A stretch of 43,836 nucleotides of DNA from IMG/VR virus record IMGVR_UViG_3300008450_000085, positions 1 to 43,836 of that record; one strand, 5' to 3'. The notes below the pieces were generated by a model that made no database searches, was not told the DNA's origin, and saw only the letters and a program-made list of their open reading frames with translations. The stretch is from a virus. The position numbers and the translations under genes were made by a program. Positions 14,602-21,376 of the stretch are shown here, one piece after another (the first letter of the stretch is position 1; every line of letters begins with the position of its first letter).

Positions 14602-14623
14602 AAGTTGGAAAAAGGAGGCAAAA

Positions 14624-14887
14624 ATGTGCAGCCGAAGCAGCATCTACAAGACGGTCGCCGAAGTAATTGGCGACATGAAGGGCACCGCAAAGGTTGCGGG
14701 CATCACCAAGTTTGACACGCTCACCGTTGATGAAGTCATGGACACGGTTGCAGTTGCACTCGCCCATGCGCTCGTCCAGAACGATGAAAAGTGCAACGCA
14801 AAGTCATTCAAGGCTCGCTACGACGCAGCGACGACCAAGGCTGCAACGCCAGCCGAAGTTGCCCAGATTGAGGCGGTTAACGCGTAA
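14624..14887 (+). CDS. Early protein of unknown function
   Basis: 87 residues, AAAGGAGG upstream. Mostly helical (IYKTVAEVIGDMKGTAK, DEVMDTVAVALAHALVQ) with an Ala/Thr-rich C-terminal helix. First gene after P3, so probably strongly expressed. No motif recognised. Confidence 0.7.
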   Translation: MCSRSSIYKTVAEVIGDMKGTAKVAGITKFDTLTVDEVMDTVAVALAHALVQNDEKCNAKSFKARYDAATTKAATPAEVAQIEAVNA

Positions 14888-14894
14888 GGCAGAC

Positions 14895-14920
14895 GGGGCG
14901 GGGGCACTTGCCCTCGCCCC
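14895..14920 (+). other. Intercistronic GC-rich RNA hairpin
   Basis: An 11-bp stem (14895-14905 with 14910-14920, one G-U pair) closed by ACTT, between the first and second genes after P3. It is nearly the same as the hairpin at 6810-6833, which sits between the first and second genes after P1. AGTTGGAGG follows. Confidence 0.65.
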
Positions 14921-14938
14921 AAACAGTTGGAGGCAAGT

Positions 14939-15340
14939 ATGAACAAGTTGCATGAAATGTATAAGGCGATTCACGACGAGGCTCATGCGGCAGGCATGGC
15001 AGCAGGCACAGCCAAAGTTCCCGTGCCGATGATTGTTGGTGAGTCCAAGGGCTTTGTTGGCACGGCAGCCAATGAAATTGATTACGCGAAGCCGACGTAC
15101 TACGTCGCAAGCGGCGTGTGCGGCTTTGCGTGGGTTGTTATTGAAAATGGACGCAGCGGGTACGCCCGCTGGGTGAAAAAGAACGTCAAGAACAGCCACA
15201 AAAATTATTACGGCGGCTGGGCTGTTTGGGTTAATGAGTTCGGGCAGTCAATGGAACAGAAAGAGGCGTACGCAGATGCATACTCCGAAGTCCTGAAAGC
15301 GCATGGCATTGAGGCAATGCCGCAGTCACGGATGGATTGA
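14939..15340 (+). CDS. Early protein of unknown function
   Basis: 133 residues starting MNKLHEMYKAIHDEA; AGTTGGAGG upstream sets this start. An N-terminal helix with an Ala/Gly/Met-rich stretch is followed by an aromatic, beta-rich domain (TYYVASGVCGFAWVVIENG, YYGGWAVWVNEFGQS). The pattern resembles small conserved proteins of actinobacteriophages, but no function is known to me. Confidence 0.65.
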   Translation: MNKLHEMYKAIHDEAHAAGMAAGTAKVPVPMIVGESKGFVGTAANEIDYAKPTYYVASGVCGFAWVVIENGRSGYARWVKKNVKNSHKNYYGGWAVWVNEFGQSMEQKEAYADAYSEVLKAHGIEAMPQSRMD

Positions 15341-15361
15341 CCGCAAGCGCGGACATATAAT
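15333..15361 (+). promoter_or_regulatory. Probable promoter P6
   Basis: TGGATT (15333-15338), 17 bp, TATAAT (15356-15361), followed by a short leader with AAGGAGG before the ATG at 15382. It fits the promoter family by spacing, but the -35 box is weaker and no leader hairpin follows. Confidence 0.5.
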
Positions 15362-15381
15362 TGGAGTAGAAGGAGGCAGTT

Positions 15382-15615
15382 ATGAACATGAACGAGAACG
15401 AACGAGTCAAGTGCAAAGGTTGTGGCATCAGGCTAAAGCAACCATACGTTGCACTTAGCCGATATGACAACAAGACGGCAATTTGTCCCGAATGCGGAGT
15501 CATTGAGGCAAGCATTCAGTTCAATGCAATGCTGGCAGGCAGGAATCCAAAGACGGCACTTCGCTATTTTGGACTTGAGGGTTTCAAGATTGAACAGGAG
15601 GCTCCAAATGCGTGA
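15382..15615 (+). CDS. Zinc-finger-like small protein
   Basis: 77 residues with CKGCGIRL and CPECGVIE, a four-Cys zinc ribbon in the first half. The rest is helical (FNAMLAGRNPKTALRYFG). AAGGAGG precedes the ATG. It overlaps the next gene by 8 bp. Nucleic-acid or protein binding is likely; target unknown. Confidence 0.65.
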   Translation: MNMNENERVKCKGCGIRLKQPYVALSRYDNKTAICPECGVIEASIQFNAMLAGRNPKTALRYFGLEGFKIEQEAPNA

Positions 15616-15760
15616 AAAGCCGAAAGTCATTACGTCCTTGCGCACGAAGACAGACTACGAGCGCGAGGAGGAAAAGATGCGCCGCCATGAAATGAAAGTG
15701 CTGTGGTTCCTCTATGGAACGACGACCGCATTCCTCATTTGGATTTGGTCGCATGTATAG
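15608..15760 (+). CDS. Small single-TM membrane protein
   Basis: 50 residues from ATG 15608 (CAGGAGG upstream). A charged helical N-terminus (TDYEREEEKMRRHEMK) is followed by a C-terminal membrane segment (VLWFLYGTTTAFLIWIWS). It overlaps genes on both sides by 8 bp. Function unknown. Confidence 0.6.
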   Translation: MREKPKVITSLRTKTDYEREEEKMRRHEMKVLWFLYGTTTAFLIWIWSHV

Positions 15761-16211
15761 GACGCTAGACGAGCCGACCGTTCGCGGTGAAGTTGACCCA
15801 GACCTACTGCCCGTGCTTCAGGACTATTTTGGACTGATTGGCATGCATGCGGCAGTAGATATTCTGGCGCAACTTGACCCCGACAAGGAAGTGATGGGTG
15901 CGACGAGGGTGCGCGTGAATGACGCGCAAGACATCGTAACCGACTGGCAGGTGCTGTCGCCGCAAAGCCGATTTATGTCGGCGGTGATGGTCGTAGGCAT
16001 CCGCAGCGGGTTGGTCATGACGTTGCCTCAAGACTACAACCCGAACAGCGCGCATTGGACGGAGTGGGTTGGCAAGCAGATGAGCCATTGGGATGAAACG
16101 ACTCGCCGCAGTATGCAGCGTTATGCCATTGACGTGGTTGTGGCGGCGCATGCGGTGGTGGAGTTAATCAAAGAGGGAACAGAAGGAGGCGGGCATGAGC
16201 AAATTAACTGA
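15753..16211 (+). CDS. Early protein of unknown function
   Basis: 152 residues from MYRTLDEPTVRG; the overlap with the previous gene suggests coupled translation. The first part is acidic and helical, with HAAVDILAQLDPDKE. The second includes a QSRFMSAVMVVGIRSGLVM strand/helix region and a C-terminal helix AIDVVVAAHAVVELI. No catalytic motif is seen. Confidence 0.6.
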   Translation: MYRTLDEPTVRGEVDPDLLPVLQDYFGLIGMHAAVDILAQLDPDKEVMGATRVRVNDAQDIVTDWQVLSPQSRFMSAVMVVGIRSGLVMTLPQDYNPNSAHWTEWVGKQMSHWDETTRRSMQRYAIDVVVAAHAVVELIKEGTEGGGHEQIN

Positions 16212-16530
16212 ATGGACGGAAGAGGCAGTTGCAACCGACGGGTTCGGCTCAGTGATGAGGCTGTTTCCGACGGGGCAAAAAGACAAGCGCGTTTATGCGG
16301 TGTACGAGAACGACTTTGTTGGCGTTTACGGCTCGCCGCTTGATGCCTTGCGAGGCACGAACAAACTTGGCGTAATTAGCCGCTTGGAATGGGACGAGCA
16401 TGACCGCGCAGGAGAGCATGGCGCATGCTCGCTTTGCGACGATACGCATATGGTCACGCAAACCCTTGCAGACTGGCGCACGACGCTAAGTGAAATCGTT
16501 GAAGAACAATACAAAGTGAAGGAGGCTTAA
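16195..16530 (+). CDS. Early protein of unknown function
   Basis: 111 residues, start with AGGAGGCGGGC upstream and a 17-bp overlap with the previous gene. Beta-rich first half (KRVYAVYENDFVGVYGS), a CSLCDD Cys pair and a helical end. A single Cys pair is insufficient for a zinc site unless it dimerises. Function unknown. Confidence 0.6.
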   Translation: MSKLTEWTEEAVATDGFGSVMRLFPTGQKDKRVYAVYENDFVGVYGSPLDALRGTNKLGVISRLEWDEHDRAGEHGACSLCDDTHMVTQTLADWRTTLSEIVEEQYKVKEA

Positions 16531-16531
16531 C

Positions 16532-17056
16532 ATGGGTTACGACGTTAGCGGTTCAGGCGAGATTACAATTCCAGCACAAAATATTGAGGCGGCGTACGGT
16601 GCAATTCTTGACTTGAACCGTCTGCCCGACGACGCAAAGCGCGGCGGTTCTTGGAAAGAAGGTGAGCGCGTTAGTTCACATTTTTCATGGATGCCCGCAG
16701 ACTTGTCGGAGTTTAAGTCGCTAAATTCACTCCTTGAGGCGCTCGGCTTTGAATGCGCCGTAGAAAAAGATGGCGTTACAGTACTTAACTATCCAAACAG
16801 TAAAACGGGTCAAGAAGAAGTTTTCTTTGCGGCAATCGCTCCGTACGTTGAGTCAGGCGGCTATATGTTTTGGGATGGCGAAGACGGAGCATACTGGAAG
16901 TGGACGTTCGTAGATGGGCAAATGTTTGAGCATGAAGGCATTCGTGAATATTCGGATGGCACGCCTGTGACCATTGCAACCTATGTGCAAGGACAATTGG
17001 CAATGTACGAAGCCGTTCACGACATGTTCAAACTTGCTACGAAAACAGAAGGATGA
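16532..17056 (+). CDS. Conserved-type phage protein, unknown function
   Basis: 174 residues beginning MGYDVSGSGEITIPA, a start seen in several phage proteins of unknown role. The middle holds a predicted ferredoxin-like alternation (SLNSLLEALGFECAVEKDG). The second half is Trp/Tyr/Gly-rich (GGYMFWDGEDGAYWKWTF). Acidic overall, soluble. Last gene before P4. Confidence 0.6.
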   Translation: MGYDVSGSGEITIPAQNIEAAYGAILDLNRLPDDAKRGGSWKEGERVSSHFSWMPADLSEFKSLNSLLEALGFECAVEKDGVTVLNYPNSKTGQEEVFFAAIAPYVESGGYMFWDGEDGAYWKWTFVDGQMFEHEGIREYSDGTPVTIATYVQGQLAMYEAVHDMFKLATKTEG

Positions 17057-17078
17057 AAACGCAATTGAAAAATGCGGG

Positions 17079-17130
17079 TGGAACTTTGTCATAAAAGGTT
17101 CTATAATCATATTATGCTCCGAAGGTGGAG
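17079..17130 (+). promoter_or_regulatory. Promoter P4 with leader hairpin
   Basis: TGGAAC (17079-17084), 17 bp, TATAAT (17102-17107). The predicted start is near 17114. A CTCC-GAAGGT-GGAG stem (17117-17130) and GAGCAAAGGAGG follow. The leader is almost the same as that of minus-strand P0, including the GAAGGT loop, so the two probably arose by duplication. Confidence 0.8.
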
Positions 17131-17151
17131 ATGCAGAGCAAAGGAGGCAGG

Positions 17152-17925
17152 ATGAAGGCGAAAAAGATAATTAGCCTAAGCGATGTGAACGGCATGTGGG
17201 TTCGCATTACTGGGCACACGGAACGAAAAGACTTGATTCGTAAAATGAAGAAAGTCCTTGCCAATGAGCGTGCGTTCCGATTGCACGAAATCCACATCAA
17301 GCCACGCGACGTAGACGGCGGGCATTTCCGCAGCGGAACAATTGTATGCGGCTCATTTAAGACATTTTTGCACGAACTGGCGCACGCACAAACGCCATCG
17401 TATTGCAGCCACAAGTACGGAACGTGCGCGTGCAGCCATAGCGTTTCGTTTCACCGCGCGGCATTTACGCTTTACGGTAAGTACTTGACAAGCAAAGAGG
17501 CTAAGGAGGCGCGGCATAGCGAGTATGGATACCACGCAAACAATGCAGGCAAGGCTGCGGGCGAGTTCCGCAAGCGTGCAGAATTCCTACGATGGAAGCG
17601 AAGACGGCGTAACGTTAACTCCGAAGTCCGCGCAACCATTGTCAAGACAGATGAGGACATTGCGCAAGAAAAGGCGGCACGCGACCATAACCTCAAGGAA
17701 GTCAAATGGGCACTTGAACGGTTGCAGGAACTTACGCAGGAACGCTACACCATCCGTTGGTTCGGCAAGCGCAGCATGATGCATTACAAGCAGACGACCC
17801 ATGACGGCATCGTCCAAGAAGGCTGGAGGCGTTCAGGTAAAGGCATGAAGGCGTTTGTATACAAAGACGGAACAGTCCGCAATCTAAGCAACAAAGTATT
17901 GATGAAAGTAGAGGAGGCAGAATGA
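17152..17925 (+). CDS. HELAH-motif putative metallopeptidase-like protein
   Basis: 257 residues from ATG 17152 (AAAGGAGG upstream). A basic N-terminal half leads to TFLHELAHAQ (HELAH at 74-78), a zinc/catalytic-Glu motif. Downstream His (H87, H96, H101) and a Cys cluster (CSHKYGTCACSH) could add ligands. The C-terminal half is a long, very basic helix (FLRWKRRRRNVN) suggesting nucleic-acid contact, ending in a beta-hairpin-like region. A SprT-like DNA-protein protease is one possibility. Overlaps the next gene (ATGA). Confidence 0.55.
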   Translation: MKAKKIISLSDVNGMWVRITGHTERKDLIRKMKKVLANERAFRLHEIHIKPRDVDGGHFRSGTIVCGSFKTFLHELAHAQTPSYCSHKYGTCACSHSVSFHRAAFTLYGKYLTSKEAKEARHSEYGYHANNAGKAAGEFRKRAEFLRWKRRRRNVNSEVRATIVKTDEDIAQEKAARDHNLKEVKWALERLQELTQERYTIRWFGKRSMMHYKQTTHDGIVQEGWRRSGKGMKAFVYKDGTVRNLSNKVLMKVEEAE

Positions 17926-18326
17926 GTAAGGTTGGACTTTATGTAACAGGTGAACGCGACGGCGCACGCGCAGCCATCAAGAAGGTGGACATGCCGCAAA
18001 CAGACGGCGCAACTATCCGCAAGATGGTAGACGGCTACATGGAAGTTGCCGCGCGCGGCGACATTGCAGGCGTGCCATGCGTCCTTATCTGCGACGAAGA
18101 GGGCAGGGTGCGCGCTGACAGGTTTATTAACTGGGCTGCGGCTGACCTTGCGACGACTATGACGCAGAACCCGCAATGGCTGTTTATGGGCATCTATGGC
18201 GATTGCGTCTTGCTCCGCGACGGCGAGGAGGACTGGCGGGCATTTACGGGCGAGGAGGTCAGTACCGTCCTAGCACAACTCTACGATGGCGGCTTTAATG
18301 TACTTGACGACGAACTTCGGGTATAG
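17922..18326 (+). CDS. DUF3846-like protein
   Basis: 134 residues. The segment TIRKMVDGYMEVA, then VLICDEEGRVRADRFINWAA and LFMGIYGDCVLL, has the order of conserved elements in DUF3846 (a strand with DEEG, an Asn before an Ala helix, and a G-x-Y-G-D strand). Such proteins are common in phages and conjugative elements and their role is unknown. Last gene of the P4 unit before a strong hairpin. Confidence 0.55.
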   Translation: MSKVGLYVTGERDGARAAIKKVDMPQTDGATIRKMVDGYMEVAARGDIAGVPCVLICDEEGRVRADRFINWAAADLATTMTQNPQWLFMGIYGDCVLLRDGEEDWRAFTGEEVSTVLAQLYDGGFNVLDDELRV

Positions 18327-18334
18327 TCATCTAC

Positions 18335-18369
18335 GCCGTCTGCGAGGCTGCCTCCGCTTCGCAGGCGGC
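18335..18369 (+). other. RNA hairpin between early block and modification genes
   Basis: An 11-bp stem GCCGTCTGCGA/TCGCAGGCGGC (18335-18345 with 18359-18369, one U-G pair) and a 13-nt loop lie just after the 18326 stop. No T-run follows, only CTCCTTTGTGG. It may be a weak terminator or RNA-processing site marking the boundary of the modification module. Confidence 0.55.
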
Positions 18370-18393
18370 ACTCCTTTGTGGTAAGGTGCAGCC

Positions 18394-19611
18394 ATGACTG
18401 AGGCATTCCGCAACCGCATTGTCGGTGAAGGCGAGGAGTTGGCAGACCAACTACTGGCTAATCCTTCCAATTGGCGCATTCATGGCGCAGGGCAACAGGC
18501 ATCGCTTGATGCCGCCATTGAACGGCTAGGCTGGATTCAGCGAGTCGTAGTAAACGTTACGACAGGGCATTTGGTTGACGGACATTTGCGCGTGATGTTG
18601 GCAATGAAGCGACGCGAACAAAAAGTTCCCGTCCTGTACGTTGAGTTGACTCCTGAAGAAGAAGCCTACGCCCTCGCCACACTTGACCCTATTGCAGCAA
18701 TGGCAGAAGCCGATACCGCCAAGTTAACCGCATTGCTGTCATCACTTGGAGCGGTGGACGACGCACTAACGCATGTGCTTAATCAGACAGCGCAGATGGC
18801 AGGCGCGGCATTTACTGCGGACGGATTAGAGGACTTGTCGCTGCCAAGCGGCACACTCGTACGCCCAAAGACGAAGCCTGATGTCATCTTCACGTTTAGC
18901 CAAAGCGACGGGGCATGCTGCACCGCCGTAGACGCAGGCTTGTTATACGGAACGCGTAGCACCAAGTCAACGCCATGCGAACGACATCGCTCTGAGTTCG
19001 TGGACAATGAATGGAAGGGCTATGAACACGAAGTGCATGTAGGAGTCGTGGAGCAACTTCGTCCGCGCTACGCAACTGTCCTTGACTTGCTAACGAAAGG
19101 GCAATGCGAAGCAATGGGCTTGCCATACAAAACGTTTGACGAAATCATGAAGTATGCTGAGGACGTAGAGCCGTTTACAGAAAACGTCATCGTCATTCCT
19201 AAGTACGACTGCATTGCAGACATCCCAGAGAAATATATGTTGGGCTACTCGGTGCCTTCGTCCTACGGTGGCACGCCGCTTGCCTTTGACCGCTTCCGAG
19301 GTCGCCGCACGCACCTGCTAGGAGGCTCGCCTGCAAAGCAGTTTGCCCTTTGGTGCGGCTATCCAGATGAAGTCATTAGCATTGACACCAATTACATTCA
19401 CAAGGTTGCTCAGTACGGGCAGGTTGCCTCAACAGACCTTGGGCGACAGTACGGCATCGTCACGGAGCCAATGCCTGCCCTAAAGACAACTTCTATTATG
19501 GACATGGGCATTCTCAAGTCCGCCAATCACCTGTACATCGCCTTCGCCATGAGCGCATCGTTGCTTGCTGGCTTGTTTGACCCAGACTTTAAGCCTGCGG
19601 AGGGCGCATGA
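18394..19611 (+). CDS. ParB-like domain fused to putative DpdA/TGT-like DNA-guanine transglycosylase
   Basis: 405 residues. Residues 1-105 form a ParB/Srx-type N-terminal domain: NPSNWRIHG, LGWIQRVVVN and GHLVDGHLRV near 58-67. Residues 160-200 hold a small Cys unit (CC at 175-176, C195, H198). The C-terminal half contains IPKYDCIADIPEKYMLGYSV continuing PSSYGGT (269-294), then THLLGGSPAKQF (306-317) and VISIDTN (327-333). These match my recollection of DNA 7-deazaguanine transglycosylases (DpdA-type, distant from tRNA TGT, whose GGL motif would correspond to LLGG). It would exchange guanine in phage DNA for a preQ base, with the ParB part guiding DNA contact. The adjacent queC/queF/yhhQ genes support this. 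ParB domains in phages are also often fused to methylases, but no SAM motif is seen here. Confidence 0.6.
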   Translation: MTEAFRNRIVGEGEELADQLLANPSNWRIHGAGQQASLDAAIERLGWIQRVVVNVTTGHLVDGHLRVMLAMKRREQKVPVLYVELTPEEEAYALATLDPIAAMAEADTAKLTALLSSLGAVDDALTHVLNQTAQMAGAAFTADGLEDLSLPSGTLVRPKTKPDVIFTFSQSDGACCTAVDAGLLYGTRSTKSTPCERHRSEFVDNEWKGYEHEVHVGVVEQLRPRYATVLDLLTKGQCEAMGLPYKTFDEIMKYAEDVEPFTENVIVIPKYDCIADIPEKYMLGYSVPSSYGGTPLAFDRFRGRRTHLLGGSPAKQFALWCGYPDEVISIDTNYIHKVAQYGQVASTDLGRQYGIVTEPMPALKTTSIMDMGILKSANHLYIAFAMSASLLAGLFDPDFKPAEGA

Positions 19612-20729
19612 AGCAAATTAAAAACGCAATCGTAGGCTCTGCTGACGTAGACCCATTTAGCGTTGACATGAATGACGCCAACTGGCGGACGCATCCAACA
19701 GAGCAAAAGCGCGCACTAGAAGAGGCGCTTACGCGCGTCGGCTGGGTGCAGCGGGTTATTGTCAACAAAAACACCAACAGGGTCGTTGATGGTCACTTGA
19801 GGCTATCCGTCGCGCGCGCCAAGAACGAGCCAACCGTGCCAGTAACCTATGTAGACCTATCAGACGACGACGAGCGTTTGGCATTGGCGACGTTTGACCC
19901 AATTGGTTCGTTGGCGTTTGCTGACAAGGATGCACTAACCGCGCTGCTCGGCTCGCTTGACAACACCGACGAGGCAATCGGCAACATGCTGACTGAAACG
20001 GCAAAGAACGCGGGCATCATCAAGGAAGATAAGTCGCAGACAGGTGACGACGACGGTCTGGGCAAAAAGCCTCGCCCCAAGACGCACCTTGACGTTTATG
20101 TAATCGTTAACGACGATGACAGCCGCTGCTGCGCGGTTACGAGGGCAGGACTTCTATATGCGACTGAAACGCGCGAGAAGCCTTGCCGCGTTCACCCTAT
20201 TGCTCTTTATGCCCCCCGAACCCTTACTAGCGAGAGCGTGCGGGAAACACGCGCCCTGCGCTATGTAATTCGGTGCGCGAGCATAGGGTCTAGCGAGGGT
20301 GTGCTTGCTGACGAGGTGATTGCGGCAGGGGCTGAGCCTGTGTATATGCCGAGCCGTCCGCCTGTCGGCTTGCGACCTGATGCTGTCGTTGCCTATGACC
20401 TTGATGATGAGCCGTACCCTCTAGACGCACTAGGTGAGCAGCCAGTCATTTTGTTCTCGTCCGATTGCAACAAACTTGTCAATGCCATTGGCAAGGCAAA
20501 TATTGTCGGGGTAGCAAGCGCACAACCTGCGGAAGCGGCTGGTCGTGGCGAACTGATTCTGTGGGACTTGCGCGCAAAACTAGGCGGCGTTACTTCGCCA
20601 ATGCCACTAACAAATATGCCGACGGTGAGCGACTTGGGCTATCACGTCCCGAACCCAATGCCAATTGCCATTGCCCTAAACTCATCCACAATGGCGCTTG
20701 CGTTTAACGACGAGGCGGCTCTGATATAG
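19608..20729 (+). CDS. ParB-like tandem paralogue with diverged C-terminal domain
   Basis: 373 residues, ATGA overlap with the preceding gene. The same ParB domain (NWRTHPTEQKRALEEAL, GWVQRVIVN, VVDGHLRL, LATFDPIGSLA) and the same Cys unit (CC at 174-175, C193, H196) are present. The terminal region also aligns: GGVTSPMP ... DLGYHVPNPMPIAIALNSS against GIVTEPMP ... MDMGILKSANHLYIAFAMSAS. The middle lacks the SVPxxYGGT and HLLGGSP motifs, so this copy is probably non-catalytic or altered in specificity. By analogy with the heterodimeric eukaryotic TGT, it may partner the first protein. No alternative function is evident. Confidence 0.6.
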   Translation: MKQIKNAIVGSADVDPFSVDMNDANWRTHPTEQKRALEEALTRVGWVQRVIVNKNTNRVVDGHLRLSVARAKNEPTVPVTYVDLSDDDERLALATFDPIGSLAFADKDALTALLGSLDNTDEAIGNMLTETAKNAGIIKEDKSQTGDDDGLGKKPRPKTHLDVYVIVNDDDSRCCAVTRAGLLYATETREKPCRVHPIALYAPRTLTSESVRETRALRYVIRCASIGSSEGVLADEVIAAGAEPVYMPSRPPVGLRPDAVVAYDLDDEPYPLDALGEQPVILFSSDCNKLVNAIGKANIVGVASAQPAEAAGRGELILWDLRAKLGGVTSPMPLTNMPTVSDLGYHVPNPMPIAIALNSSTMALAFNDEAALI

Positions 20730-20732
20730 TGG

Positions 20733-20751
20733 CACCGACATCAAGTCGGTG
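20733..20751 (+). other. Hairpin immediately upstream of the riboswitch
   Basis: CACCGAC (20733-20739), ATCAA, GTCGGTG (20745-20751): a perfect 7-bp stem between the ParB-paralogue stop and the preQ1-I-like aptamer. It has no T-run. It may insulate the aptamer or mark the 5' end of an RNA. Confidence 0.65.
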
Positions 20752-20753
20752 TC

Positions 20754-20788
20754 CGCGGTTTGCGACCATCCCGCGATAACAAAACTAG
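20754..20788 (+). promoter_or_regulatory. preQ1-I-like riboswitch aptamer controlling yhhQ-queF-GNAT-queC
   Basis: A 5-bp stem CGCGG (20754-20758) pairs with CCGCG (20771-20775). The 12-nt loop ends in C20770, the position of the preQ1-recognising cytosine. The tail is ATAACAAAAC (20776-20785), 9 of 10 bases identical to the A-rich tail of the Thermoanaerobacter tengcongensis preQ1-I aptamer. G20764-C20785 and C20763-G20788 could form the pseudoknot stem P2. G20788 starts the GAGGGAG Shine-Dalgarno (20788-20794), nine bases before the yhhQ ATG, so ligand binding would hide the ribosome site. The downstream genes are preQ0/preQ1 genes, which makes chance unlikely. Confidence 0.8.
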
Positions 20789-20803
20789 AGGGAGAAGACA
20801 GAA

Positions 20804-21376
20804 ATGGTTCTGTTCCTAATCATCGCCGCCTATGTCGGCGTAACGCTCGCGGCTAATACATATGCCACGACGTTGATTGAGTTGCCGCTGTTCGGTGTTG
20901 TCGGTGTCGGCACGCTGTTCTTCGGCGCAACGTTCACTTTGCGGGACTGGATTCACCAGTTTGCGCATGACCAAGGGCGCGGGCGCAAGCCCGTGTACTA
21001 CATGATTGCATCAGCGGCAATCGTGAACTTCCTTGTGGCAATCGTCACAGGCGGCGAGCAGTTTGATATTCGTATCGTGCTTGCATCCTGCGCGGCGATT
21101 CTTATCGCTGAATCGGCAGACACGGAAATCTATCAGCGCCTTATCAAGAGGAACTGGTACTTGCGCGTCGCGGCATCTAACGGAGTATCCGCTCCGCTAG
21201 ATTCCATCATCTTTACGCTGCTCGCCTTTTACGGCGCGTCGTACTTTCCACAGGAACTTCTTATCCCTGTGATTTTTGGCGACACGCTAGTTAAGTGGGC
21301 AGTAGGAGGCTTGCTTGCGCTTACGAAGTCCGTACGCGACGCAGCAGGCGCAGTGCTGAAAGGACTTAACGGATGA
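20804..21376 (+). CDS. yhhQ: Queuosine-precursor transporter, YhhQ/VUT family
   Basis: 190 residues with five to six hydrophobic membrane segments. Family motifs are present: ANTYATTLIEL, FGATFTLRDWIHQFAHD, ESADTEIYQRLIKRNWYLR and SNGVSAPLDSIIFTLLAF. YhhQ proteins import preQ0 and preQ1 across the inner membrane. The start is ATG 20804, with GAGGGAG eight to nine bases upstream and the riboswitch before it. It begins an operon of overlapping genes (ATGA with queF). A phage-encoded importer would raise the supply of the modified base precursor during infection. Confidence 0.85.
   Translation: MVLFLIIAAYVGVTLAANTYATTLIELPLFGVVGVGTLFFGATFTLRDWIHQFAHDQGRGRKPVYYMIASAAIVNFLVAIVTGGEQFDIRIVLASCAAILIAESADTEIYQRLIKRNWYLRVAASNGVSAPLDSIIFTLLAFYGASYFPQELLIPVIFGDTLVKWAVGGLLALTKSVRDAAGAVLKGLNG

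Larger units (their letters stand above)
14392..14623. other. Second intergenic control region
   Basis: No coding frame with a ribosome-binding site. It contains several TTCTCGC/CTCTCGC words, a third copy of the GAGAATGCGGGAAA repeat with a hairpin (14458-14481), two CCCCCTTC blocks, and promoter P3. It resembles the divergent control region at 5981-6455, suggesting a common regulator or replication protein. Confidence 0.6.

Noticed and set aside
18310-18328. TTGACG ... TATAGT promoter before the ParB genes
   Set aside because: The spacing is 12 bp, far from the 17 bp of every other promoter here, and the sequence is inside the preceding gene's end.
20725-20730. TATAGT as a -10 box upstream of yhhQ
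   Set aside because: It is the stop codon context of the upstream gene. The sequence 16-17 bases upstream is not a good -35 box, and the hairpin would begin before the start site. The same coincidence occurs at 18323.
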